The translations under genes were made by a program, and so were the position numbers. Under the pieces are notes generated by a model. That model was not told where the DNA came from. It worked only from the letters and a program-made list of their open reading frames with translations, and searched no databases. Shown piece by piece: positions 26,503 through 33,944 of a DNA stretch of 64,000 nucleotides (positions are counted from its first letter, which is position 1; every line of letters begins with the position of its first letter). Source of the DNA: Phycisphaerales bacterium (GTDB taxonomy: Bacteria > Planctomycetota > Phycisphaerae > Phycisphaerales > UBA1924); the NCBI GenBank assembly GCA_029260395.1, contig JAJDDJ010000022.1:100099-164098 (forward strand), given 5' to 3'.

Positions 26503-28614
26503 ATGCGCACCAACACGCACCATGCTCGTCGTCTCAGTTCACCCAGCCCGGCCCGCAGGCTTGTGCTGGCAGCGGCGTTGTTCGCCACCCCTGTTCTGGC
26601 GCAGGCCCCGGCGAACGAAGCCGAGGACCTGCCGATCTCGGCGATCACGCTGTACCGCTCGGGCGTTGGATCGTTCCTCCGCCAGGGGAATGTGACGGGC
26701 GACCAGATCATCAACCTGCGGTTCAGGACGGACCAGATCAACGACATCCTCAAGTCCATGATGGTCGTGGACGCGGGCGGCGGACAGGTCGAGGGCGTGA
26801 CGTACGGCTCGCGGGAACCGCTGGCGCGGAGGCTCTCGTCCTTTGCGCTGGATCTGTCGGACAACCCCGATCGTGCGGCCCTGCTCGCCCAGCTTCGCGG
26901 GGCGCTGGTGACCGTGACGACCTCCGATGGTCAGTCCACGGGCACGGTGCTGGGCGTAGAGACACGGACCGTCCACCATGAGGGCTCGACCGAGCAGGTC
27001 AGGAGCCTGATGCTGGTGGGAACGAGCGGCGTGAAGTCGTTCGAACTGAGCGATGTTCGTTCGTTCGAGATCAGCGACCCGCAGCTGGCCCAGGAGCTGA
27101 ACAAGGCGCTGGTGGCGGTGGCTGAGCACAGGGCGGACACGACCAAGGTGGTCGAGGTCAGCTTCAGTGGCAACGGCCAGCGTCCGGTAGTGGTGACATA
27201 CGTGCATGAGACCCCGGTGTGGAAGACGAGCTACCGGCTCGCGCTGCCCGAGGAATCAGAGGGGGAGGGGCGGATGCAGGGCTGGGCGATCGTGGAGAAC
27301 ACGACGGACGAGGACTGGAGCGATGTTCGGCTGTCCTTGGTGGCGGGCCAGCCGGTGAGCTTTGTGATGGACCTGTACGAGCCGCTCTTCAGCCCGAGGC
27401 CCGAGGTGCCGGTGCCCACGGGCGTCGCGGCGAGGCCTAGGACGTACGACGGCAGCGTTGACAAGGACCAGCAGGCGAAGATGGCCGACGCTCGCCGGGA
27501 ACTCGGCCGCGACTTCAGGACGCGGGCCGCTGCCCCATCGCCTTCGGCTATGGGGGGAGCCTTGATGGACCTTGATGCCAGCGAACTGGAGTACGAGGCG
27601 GCTGAGTCGGCGGTGGCGAACTTTGCAGCACTCGGCTCGATGGCCAGCGCGAGCGAGGCTGGGGAGGTGTTCCAGTACACGCTGGACCTGCCGGTAAGCG
27701 TGGAGCGCCAGCAGTCGGCGATGCTGCCGATCATCAACTCGACGCTCGGGGCCCAGCGCGTGAGCATCTACTCGCCGCAGGGCGGGAGCGCTCATCCGAT
27801 GCGGGGCGTGCGCATCACCAACGACAGCGACCTGCAGTTCATGCCCGGGCCGATTGCGGTCTACGACGGCGCAGCCTACGCGGGCGATGCGCAGATCGGC
27901 CACGTAGCAGCGGGCGACGACCGGCTGCTCGCCTACGCCGTGGATCTCGAAGTCGACGGCACGACCGACAGCAAGCAGCGGCGGACCATCCAGAAAGTGC
28001 GGATCGTTCGCGGGCTGCTCGAACAGACCATCGAGCAGGTGCAGGAAACGACCTACACCTTCGACAACGACGATGAGGACCGCGAGCGGCTCATCGTGAT
28101 CGAGCATCCGAAGATGCACGGCTGGGACTACGCCACGGCAAAGCCCGCCGAGAGCACCGCGGCCAACATCGACCGGTTCGAGCTGGCTATCAAGGCGGGC
28201 GAGGCGGGCGCTTTGCATATCGAGCAGCGGCGGACGGATGCCCAGCGCTTGCAGCTCACGCAGACCGATGAGGCCACGTTCGCCGTCTGGGTGCGCGGCG
28301 GGCAGGCCTCGGCAGCGGTGCGCGACGCGTTCCGCGAGGCCTCGGCCAAGCAGGCCGGGATCAACGAGGTGCGGGAACGCATCCGCTCGCTCGAACAGGA
28401 GCGGAGCGAGATATTCAGCGATCAGGAACGGGTGAGGCAGAACCTGGCGGTGGTCAACCGCAGCAGCGACCTTTCGACGCGATACCTGCAGCAACTGAGC
28501 ACGCAAGAGAACCGCATCGAGGCGATCCGCAGCCAGATCCAGTCGAGCCAAGAGCTGCTTGAGCGGCGGAATCGGGAACTCGCTGAGTACCTGTCGAACC
28601 TGAACGTGGAATGA
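26503..28614 (+). CDS. Exported DUF4139 domain protein with C-terminal coiled coil
   Basis: The 703-residue protein has a signal peptide (about 1-34, ending ATPVLA). The next region begins LPISAITLYRSGVGSFLRQG, the usual N-terminal motif of the DUF4139/mucoidy-inhibitor-A-like group. The middle contains VTYVHETPVWKTSYRLALPE and AIVENTTDEDWSDVRLSLVA, hallmark strands of DUF4139. The last ~120 residues are a heptad-rich coiled coil (INEVRERIRSLEQERSEIFS). A GGAGG site precedes the ATG by nine bases. Family function is unknown. It stands alone and is followed by a bidirectional terminator. Confidence 0.85.
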   Translation: MRTNTHHARRLSSPSPARRLVLAAALFATPVLAQAPANEAEDLPISAITLYRSGVGSFLRQGNVTGDQIINLRFRTDQINDILKSMMVVDAGGGQVEGVTYGSREPLARRLSSFALDLSDNPDRAALLAQLRGALVTVTTSDGQSTGTVLGVETRTVHHEGSTEQVRSLMLVGTSGVKSFELSDVRSFEISDPQLAQELNKALVAVAEHRADTTKVVEVSFSGNGQRPVVVTYVHETPVWKTSYRLALPEESEGEGRMQGWAIVENTTDEDWSDVRLSLVAGQPVSFVMDLYEPLFSPRPEVPVPTGVAARPRTYDGSVDKDQQAKMADARRELGRDFRTRAAAPSPSAMGGALMDLDASELEYEAAESAVANFAALGSMASASEAGEVFQYTLDLPVSVERQQSAMLPIINSTLGAQRVSIYSPQGGSAHPMRGVRITNDSDLQFMPGPIAVYDGAAYAGDAQIGHVAAGDDRLLAYAVDLEVDGTTDSKQRRTIQKVRIVRGLLEQTIEQVQETTYTFDNDDEDRERLIVIEHPKMHGWDYATAKPAESTAANIDRFELAIKAGEAGALHIEQRRTDAQRLQLTQTDEATFAVWVRGGQASAAVRDAFREASAKQAGINEVRERIRSLEQERSEIFSDQERVRQNLAVVNRSSDLSTRYLQQLSTQENRIEAIRSQIQSSQELLERRNRELAEYLSNLNVE

Positions 28615-28726
28615 GGCGTGGAGTAGTGGCGCTTGCCCGATCGAAGAGCCGCAGCGGTGAGGGAGCGGTCTTGGTACATCGCGAGACCCACGCGCTCCCT
28701 GACAGTCACGGCTCAGCAAAACGAAC

Positions 28727-28763
28727 AAGGCCCGCCGGGTTTCCCCAGCGGGCCTTTGTATTT
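28727..28763. terminator. Bidirectional intrinsic terminator
   Basis: The perfect nine-base-pair stem AAGGCCCGC/GCGGGCCTT (28727-28735 and 28748-28756) is followed by TGTATTT on the plus strand and by TTGTTCGTTTTG on the minus strand. It lies between the convergent DUF4139 and pseudopilin genes. Confidence 0.8.
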
Positions 28764-28798
28764 GGCGGCTCTCGGTCTAACACCGAGAGCGGATGGTC

Positions 28799-29785
28799 TT
28801 AGTCAACCCAGAGAGTAACAGAGGGGTTGGTTGCGTTGCCGGTGTGCCGGACGCTGGGACGCAGGTAGATGTTGTTGAAGTCGTCGTACATGGCCGAGGT
28901 GAGCAGGCCGGTTCCCGAGCTGGGGTTGCCGCTCTCGCCGGTACGCATGTCGTTCTCGTTGACGAAGATGTTGTCGTTCTGGGTCTTGAACTCGGGGTTC
29001 GAGATGCCGGTGAACGAGAAGGGGGTGCTATCGGGATCGGCCTCGTTCTCGAACGACACGTGGTTGTCGTTGAAGCCGATGTTGCCCTCCCAAGTGTTGC
29101 GGCCGCCGTGGATGAGCAGCGTGTTGGAGCCGTCGCCGAACTCGTTGTTGGTGGGCAGGGTCCACGCGTTGCCGCTCGCGCCGCCGCCGATGTACATGGG
29201 GCCGCGGTTGGCCATCGAGGCCTCGGTGGCCTTGAAGGAGTTGCTCCACTGGGCCTTGCGGGCACCGACGGGCACGACGTGAGCGTAGGAAACGGAGCCC
29301 GTGTCAACCTCGTACGTGATTCCGAGATTGCCGCTGCTGCTGTCGGACGGGGTGCCGGTGAAGGCGGGGTCCCAGAGGGCGTTGTCGGGCATCGCGGCGG
29401 CATCGGGCTCATCGAACTGGTAACCCTCGAACTCGGCGATGGAACCGTTGGCCTCGGCCGGGCTGATGAGGATCTCGGACGAGATCGAGCCATCGGAGAT
29501 CAGGGACGAGAAGATCTGGCCCGTGATGTCCTTGTGGAACGCGGTAGCAGCGACAATGGTGTCGTCGTTGCGGTCCAGACGGCTGGGCAACGGGTAGTTG
29601 TCCTTGTTGTTCTGGGCGTGGATGACGACGGCCTGCAGAATGCCGCGGACCTGGGTGGAGTCCTTCAGCTGGCGGGCGGCGGCACGAGCCTTACCGAGCG
29701 CGGGCAGGAGGATGCCGATGAGCAGCGCGATGATGGCAATAACCACCAGCAGCTCGATGAGGGTGAATCCCTTGCGAATCTTCAT
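28799..29785 (-). CDS. Type II pseudopilin
   Basis: The 328-residue protein starts at the ATG at 29785, which has an AGAAGGA ribosome binding site. The leader ends in MKIRKGFTLIELLVVIAIIA, a canonical type III signal with cleavage after Gly and Phe at +1, followed by LLIGILLPALGKARAAARQL. The globular part ends in VTLWVD and lacks an H-X9-D-G motif; its closest equivalent is IGFNDNHVSF. Pseudopilins of this size are abundant in planctomycetes. It stands alone between a terminator and a 388-base upstream region, so it probably has its own promoter. Confidence 0.88.
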   Translation of the reverse strand: MKIRKGFTLIELLVVIAIIALLIGILLPALGKARAAARQLKDSTQVRGILQAVVIHAQNNKDNYPLPSRLDRNDDTIVAATAFHKDITGQIFSSLISDGSISSEILISPAEANGSIAEFEGYQFDEPDAAAMPDNALWDPAFTGTPSDSSSGNLGITYEVDTGSVSYAHVVPVGARKAQWSNSFKATEASMANRGPMYIGGGASGNAWTLPTNNEFGDGSNTLLIHGGRNTWEGNIGFNDNHVSFENEADPDSTPFSFTGISNPEFKTQNDNIFVNENDMRTGESGNPSSGTGLLTSAMYDDFNNIYLRPSVRHTGNATNPSVTLWVD

Positions 29786-30173
29786 GATCTGTTTCCTTCT
29801 GATGAGGTGTGCGCGTTTCGGCACCGATCCGAACGCTTCCAACGGTGTCCGTCAGTTGAAACAACTGGCGGTTGGCTTGCCGACATCGTGACGCACACGC
29901 GCCGTGATGCCTCGGCTCATTCAAGCAGTTCGGTCGGTGGCCGAGTGCTCGAAGGCCCGAAATGTCTGGCAAGCGTGGGCCCGTTGGGCACAACTTGGTG
30001 GCTGAGAAGCCACCCATCAGAGCGGATTACGGATATTCATCCGAGCCCGCGCCCGCCGTGTAACGCAGTACGCTACGCCGACATGTCCGTGTGCTCAAGG
30101 GGCGCGGTTGCAATGATCTGGTCCGAAATGCGTCGTGTTATACCGATCATATTACGAACAAACGAGGTTGGCC
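29786..30173. other. Gene-free divergent region between pseudopilin and RidA-like gene
   Basis: No credible reading frame is present. Two symmetric elements stand out: CAGTTG-AAA-CAACTG at 29853-29867, upstream of the pseudopilin, and GGTGGCT-GAGA-AGCCACC at 29997-30014. Both could be protein-binding sites or small hairpins. Promoters for the two divergent genes must lie here, but no convincing -35/-10 pair was identified. Confidence 0.4.
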
Positions 30174-30632
30174 ATGATTGAGGACAGAGTTCGCACGCTG
30201 GGGATCGAACTGCCGTCGGCCCCGCCGCCCTTGGCTTCGTATGTGCCGGTGCGGCTCCACGCCGGGGTGGCGTATGTCAGCGGGCAGTTGCCATTTGTGG
30301 ACGGCAAACTGATGGCGGTAGGCAGCGTGCCCGCCGAGGTGAGTGAGGAGCGGGCGAAGGCGTGCGCCCGTCAGTGCGCCCTCAACGCGCTGGCGGCGCT
30401 TCGCGGCAAGCTCGGCTCGCTGGACAGCGTCCGCGGCGTTATTCGGCTCGGGTGCTTCGTGGCGTGCGGGCCCGGGTTTGGCGGCCAACCAGCGATCGCC
30501 AACGGCGCGAGCGACGTTCTGTTCGAGGTGTTTGGTGAGGCGGGCCGGCACGCGCGGGCGGCGGTAGGCGTCTCTTCGCTGCCGCTGAACGCTCCGGTCG
30601 AGATCGAGTTCACGTTCGCGCTCGACGGGTAG
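30174..30632 (+). CDS. RidA/YjgF/Rid-family protein
   Basis: This 152-residue protein belongs to the Rid family, in the longer YjgH/Rid subgroup. It has a typical start (RVRTLGIELPSAPPPLASYV), a YVSGQLPFVDGKL segment and the C-terminal NAPVEIEFTFALD strand. RidA enzymes deaminate reactive enamine/imine intermediates, and some subgroups lack the catalytic Arg. Here the usual R-x-x-V-E-I/E region reads APVEIE, so the activity is uncertain. The ATG at 30174 has a weak GAGG site. It is 26 bases from the convergent CPBP gene. Confidence 0.8.
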   Translation: MIEDRVRTLGIELPSAPPPLASYVPVRLHAGVAYVSGQLPFVDGKLMAVGSVPAEVSEERAKACARQCALNALAALRGKLGSLDSVRGVIRLGCFVACGPGFGGQPAIANGASDVLFEVFGEAGRHARAAVGVSSLPLNAPVEIEFTFALDG

Positions 30633-30657
30633 GTTTTGCGTTGACTGAATCCGATGA

Positions 30658-31482
30658 TCACGCGGCCACGGTGATCGCTGCGGGGCCGATGACCAGCGCG
30701 ACGAGGTCGTAAGCGGCGTGGCACGCGACCACGCTGCCGAAGCCGCGAAGCACGTAGAGCATGCCGAAGTACGCGCCGGCGAGGAAGTAGAACACTCCCA
30801 CTTCAACCGTGGGGATGTCGTGGTACGCCGCGAACGCACCGGCGCTGATGACCACCGCCAGCCCCGTCGCCCAGCGCGTTGGCAGACGCACGAGGTCAGC
30901 GAGCAGGAAGTGAAGCGCGGTGATGCCGATGAGCCGGAACAGCATCTCCTCATAGAGCCCCGCGCCGATGGAGATGGTCGTCCGCGCGGGCCAGCCCAGC
31001 TCGCCGACGGCTTGGCCTTGATGTTGAATCAGTGCGGCAGCCGATGGAGCGATGAGCGCAGCGAGCACGATGAGGGGGATCGCCATCGCGGCGGATTCGA
31101 GCGTCATCCCCAGCAGCACGGCTGGCTTGACGCGCCAGGGCTCGCGGCTGAGCGCCTGCCAGATAAGCAGCACCACGACCAGCAGCACCGCGGGCAGGTG
31201 CAGGCCGGCTACGCCAAACACTTCAAACACCGACGACAACACCCGCTGGGCGGAGACCTCCCACGAGCTGCCCGCATCGCCGCCGGTCATGAAAAACAAC
31301 GCGCCGAGTTCGTACACCAGAACGAGCGGCAGCAGGAACACGAGCATCGTGAGCGGCTGGCGGGAATCGGTGAAGTACGCGAGCCGGCTTGCGACGGTGA
31401 TCCGCTCGCTCGGATCGAGCGGCGGGAGGTCAACGCTGTCGCGGTCGTCGGGGTGCTGGCTCACTGGTCGGCACGATACCAC
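30658..31482 (-). CDS. CPBP-family intramembrane metalloprotease
   Basis: This 274-residue membrane protein has about seven hydrophobic segments. The CPBP (Abi) signatures are present in order: AGLYEEMLFRLIGI (E-E-x-x-x-R, helix near residue 170), AAYHDIP (second motif His) and VACHAAYDLVAL (third motif His). These form the active site of CAAX protease/Rce1-like enzymes. Substrate is unknown. Start choice is uncertain: GTG at 31482 or GTG at 31464, both without a clear ribosome binding site. It stands alone, transcribed toward the RidA-like gene. Confidence 0.85.
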   Translation of the reverse strand: MVSCRPVSQHPDDRDSVDLPPLDPSERITVASRLAYFTDSRQPLTMLVFLLPLVLVYELGALFFMTGGDAGSSWEVSAQRVLSSVFEVFGVAGLHLPAVLLVVVLLIWQALSREPWRVKPAVLLGMTLESAAMAIPLIVLAALIAPSAAALIQHQGQAVGELGWPARTTISIGAGLYEEMLFRLIGITALHFLLADLVRLPTRWATGLAVVISAGAFAAYHDIPTVEVGVFYFLAGAYFGMLYVLRGFGSVVACHAAYDLVALVIGPAAITVAA

Positions 31483-31576
31483 GCACGCTCATGGCGCGCG
31501 GGTTCTTGATCGTTCGATTTGATGGAGGGTCTCGTGCTTACGCAGCCCGGCTCAGGCGTCTGATCCAGGGGCTGGT

Positions 31577-31852
31577 TCAGGCGCTGGTGGCTTCGCGCTT
31601 GACCAGCGCCGCGTTAAGGCGGCTCTTGGTGCGGGCCGCAGCGTTCTTGTGGATCACCCCGTACTGGGCGGTCTTGTCGATCAGCGACCCGGCGGTGCGC
31701 AGCGCATCGCGGGCCTCATCGACCGTGCCCTTGGTGAGGCGGTCCTGGAAGGCCTTGACCGCGTCGCGCATGGACTTGACGCGCCACCTGTTGCGGGCGC
31801 GACGGGTTGCGTTCTGACGAATCCGCTTGCTTGCTGAAACCGAGTGCGCCAT
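31577..31852 (-). CDS. rpsT: 30S ribosomal protein S20
   Basis: This 91-residue basic protein has the S20 pattern. The N-terminus is MAHSVSASKRIRQNATRRAR, and the central SMRDAVKAF and the terminal YGVIHKNAAARTKSRLNAAL are diagnostic. It binds 16S rRNA in the small subunit. The ATG at 31852 is preceded by a GGAGG site about 11 bases upstream. It is monocistronic, as S20 often is, and divergent from the tRNA-Arg gene. Confidence 0.96.
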   Translation of the reverse strand: MAHSVSASKRIRQNATRRARNRWRVKSMRDAVKAFQDRLTKGTVDEARDALRTAGSLIDKTAQYGVIHKNAAARTKSRLNAALVKREATSA

Positions 31853-32034
31853 GCCGAGAGAGCCTCCGAAGAACACGCCGCCTGGCCCGAGTGGCTGGGC
31901 GGGAACACGGATGGTTGGCGGGCGGGGCCTGGATATCAAGCGGCGGCCCGCCGCCAATCGACTTCGAGAGTCCCGAGCGTGCGAAAAAGCGTCGCGGCCA
32001 GCCTGCGGGACTCGCCGAGGGGCGGGCGGCGGGT

Positions 32035-32040
32035 TACTAT
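32035..32040 (+). promoter_or_regulatory. Possible -10 element of the tRNA-Arg promoter
   Basis: TACTAT resembles a sigma-70 -10 box and lies 46 bases before the mature tRNA 5' end. No convincing -35 was seen, so this is tentative. Confidence 0.3.
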
Positions 32041-32086
32041 CGTGGCCGATTCGGGTCCCAGAGGGCTCGGAGCGGACAACTCGGCT

Positions 32087-32160
32087 GCGGGCGTAGCTCA
32101 ATTGGATAGAGCACCTGACTACGGATCAGGAGGTTGAGGGTTCGAGTCCTTCCGCCCGTA
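32087..32160 (+). tRNA. tRNA-Arg (anticodon ACG)
   Basis: This 74-base gene folds fully. It has a seven-base-pair acceptor (GCGGGCG with CGCCCGT, one G-U), a D arm GCTC/GAGC and an anticodon arm CCTGA/TCAGG with loop CTACGGA, giving anticodon ACG. The T arm is GAGGG/CCTTC around TTCGAGT. The discriminator base is A and CCA is not encoded. Its 3' half is exactly repeated at 37025-37069. Confidence 0.97.
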
Positions 32161-32161
32161 C
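32117..32161 (+). repeat. Direct repeat copy 1 (att-like, 3' half of tRNA-Arg)
   Basis: The 45 bases from the anticodon arm to one base past the tRNA end are identical to 37025-37069. A repeat of a tRNA 3' half at this spacing is the usual footprint (attL) of a site-specific integrative element. Confidence 0.85.
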
Positions 32162-32167
32162 TTATGC

Positions 32168-32201
32168 AAGCCTCGGCCGTGCCGGGGCTTGTGCTGTTTT
32201 T
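32168..32201 (+). terminator. Intrinsic terminator after tRNA-Arg
   Basis: The stem AAGCCTCGGC/GCCGGGGCTT (ten pairs with one G-U, three-base loop) is followed by GTGCTGTTTTT. It lies eight bases downstream of the tRNA, inside the putative island. Confidence 0.8.
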
Positions 32202-32329
32202 GGGATCGTGGCTGCTGGGCAACCGGTGCTCGGAGCGGCCTCGGAAGTTTCTGGAGCCATGAGAAAGGCCGCTCCCCCTGCGAGGGTGGCGGCCCATCTG
32301 ACGAATCGAAAGATGTGCGGGCGGGCCGC

Positions 32330-33229
32330 TTATGGGCAGGGCCCGACAAGTCCGAGTAGCGCGAGGAAGTCGCCGAAACTCACCATGCCGTCCGCACCGA
32401 GCGAACCGAAATCGTCGGCGATGTCGCCGACACAGGGCGGCGGGACTACCAGTGGCTCGCCCAAGGACCCCGCTGAGCCGAGCATGAGTCCCGCATCTGA
32501 GACGCTCCACGCAAATCCAGAAACGCTTGTATCGAGGAGATGGATGGCGGTCCCGTCAAACGTGTCGACCACGGTGAGGATGTTGTCCGCTTCATCGGCC
32601 CAGCGAATGTTCGCTCCGCGGCTGATGAGGTCGTCGAACAGCAGCGATTCCACGTCGATTCCCATCATGCCCGGGGACGTCTGGACGGTCGAGGTGATGC
32701 CCGACGCGGTGAGCGAGACGTAGCCGGGCTCTCCGTTTGGGTCCTCTCCCGAGCAGAAGCTCGAGTTGTCCAGCGACCAGAATCCCCAGCCTCCCGGGAA
32801 CGCAGTCGGCTCGATGCGATCATCTTCACTGGTGGTGTCGCGCGTTATGAGCAGACCGGTGACAGCGCCGTCCGGACCCTCGATGGTGACATCGGGACCT
32901 GTCGCGGCCACGCTGTAGCCGTTCGGCATCCGCGGGTTAAGGGCCGCCGCGATATCCGCAGCTTTGCTTGCTCGTATCTGCTCTCGTCGCTCGGGCGTGT
33001 CGTCGGCAGGCCCGCTATACTTATCGGACAGAGTGATGACGCCGGCATCGTAGGTGGTTGCCGAAGAATCTCCGGGGCGCCTGATGACTACGGCAACTCG
33101 GATTGACTGCTGAGACTTGTTCACCCCGACAACGAGCTTTGTGCTGCCCTGAGCGGATGCTGTTGAGGTGGCACTCGAAACGGCGAGTGCGGCAAGAATG
33201 CTGGCTGCTGAGTGCTGAATCTTTCTCAT
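32330..33229 (-). CDS. Secreted protein with GC-type dockerin-like tail
   Basis: The 299-residue protein starts at the ATG at 33229 with an AAGGA ribosome binding site. It has a signal peptide (MRKIQHSAASILAALAVSSA to about residue 27) and a unique body of about 220 residues with no recognised fold. The tail CVGDIADDFGSLGADGMVSF and FGDFLALLGLVGPCP is shared with two other proteins in this window. The tail is bracketed by Cys and resembles the anchor domain seen in many Phycisphaerales exported proteins. It is divergent from the ECF sigma gene (126 bases between starts), so the sigma factor might control it. Confidence 0.78.
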   Translation of the reverse strand: MRKIQHSAASILAALAVSSATSTASAQGSTKLVVGVNKSQQSIRVAVVIRRPGDSSATTYDAGVITLSDKYSGPADDTPERREQIRASKAADIAAALNPRMPNGYSVAATGPDVTIEGPDGAVTGLLITRDTTSEDDRIEPTAFPGGWGFWSLDNSSFCSGEDPNGEPGYVSLTASGITSTVQTSPGMMGIDVESLLFDDLISRGANIRWADEADNILTVVDTFDGTAIHLLDTSVSGFAWSVSDAGLMLGSAGSLGEPLVVPPPCVGDIADDFGSLGADGMVSFGDFLALLGLVGPCP

Positions 33230-33355
33230 GACGGTGTTCCTTATGAAAGAGGTCATGCAGATTCGCGAAAGCCGCGAGCGCCGTCCGCAGAGGAATTTCT
33301 CTTTTTCTGAGAGCCCACGGCGCGCGGCCCGCGTATCGAACCTTCGAGGTGGCTC

Positions 33356-33919
33356 ATGAGCGAGCCCGGAGAAGCGACTCGACTGCTCGCAAGCGCGGCA
33401 GACGGAGACATCCGCGCCGCCGACGCACTTATGCCTCTGGTGTACGAGGACCTGCGTCGGCTCGCGGCGTGGAAGCTCAGGCATGAAGCGCCGGGGCACA
33501 CTCTGCAGGCGACTGCGATCGTCAACGAGGTGTATTTGCGGCTGGTCGATCAGCGCTCGGCCCGGATCGAGGACCGCGCCCACTTCTTTGCGCTGGCGGC
33601 GCAGGCCGTCCGCCGCATCCTGATCGATCATGCTCGTGGCAAGAAGGCTGCCAAGCGAGGAGGAGGAGTCGCCGGTCGCACGCTTGAGGACCAAGTTGCC
33701 ACCCTGACCAACCGCCCCGATGAGCTCGTCGCGCTGGACGATGCATTGCGAGCGCTTGCCGAACTGGATCCACGCCAATCACGCATCGTCGAACTAAAGT
33801 TTTTCGCGGGCATGACCAACCAGCAGGTCGCGACGGTGCTTGATGTATCAATCCGGACCGTCGAGGCCGACTGGTCGATGGCCAAGTCGTGGCTCGGGCT
33901 GCGGATGGGGGATGACTAG
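33356..33919 (+). CDS. ECF-family RNA polymerase sigma factor (planctomycete type)
   Basis: This 187-residue sigma-70 family protein has region 2 (LMPLVYEDLRRLAAWKL), the marker blocks LQATAIVNEVYLRLVD and HFFALAAQAVRRILIDHARG, and a region 4 helix-turn-helix (NQQVATVLDVSIRTVEADWS). These blocks match the sigma-70 subgroup expanded in planctomycetes and often linked to Ser/Thr kinases. The ATG has a GAGG site. It is convergent with the kinase gene, 25 bases between stops. This is less common than cotranscription, so coupling would be by signalling only. Confidence 0.93.
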   Translation: MSEPGEATRLLASAADGDIRAADALMPLVYEDLRRLAAWKLRHEAPGHTLQATAIVNEVYLRLVDQRSARIEDRAHFFALAAQAVRRILIDHARGKKAAKRGGGVAGRTLEDQVATLTNRPDELVALDDALRALAELDPRQSRIVELKFFAGMTNQQVATVLDVSIRTVEADWSMAKSWLGLRMGDD

Positions 33920-33944
33920 CGACCGCATCCGCGCGGCGTGCTAG

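Noticed and set aside
27256..28728. Minus-strand frame of 490 codons opposite the DUF4139 gene
   Set aside because: The plus-strand protein has a signal peptide, ribosome binding site and family motifs; the minus frame is a compositional shadow.
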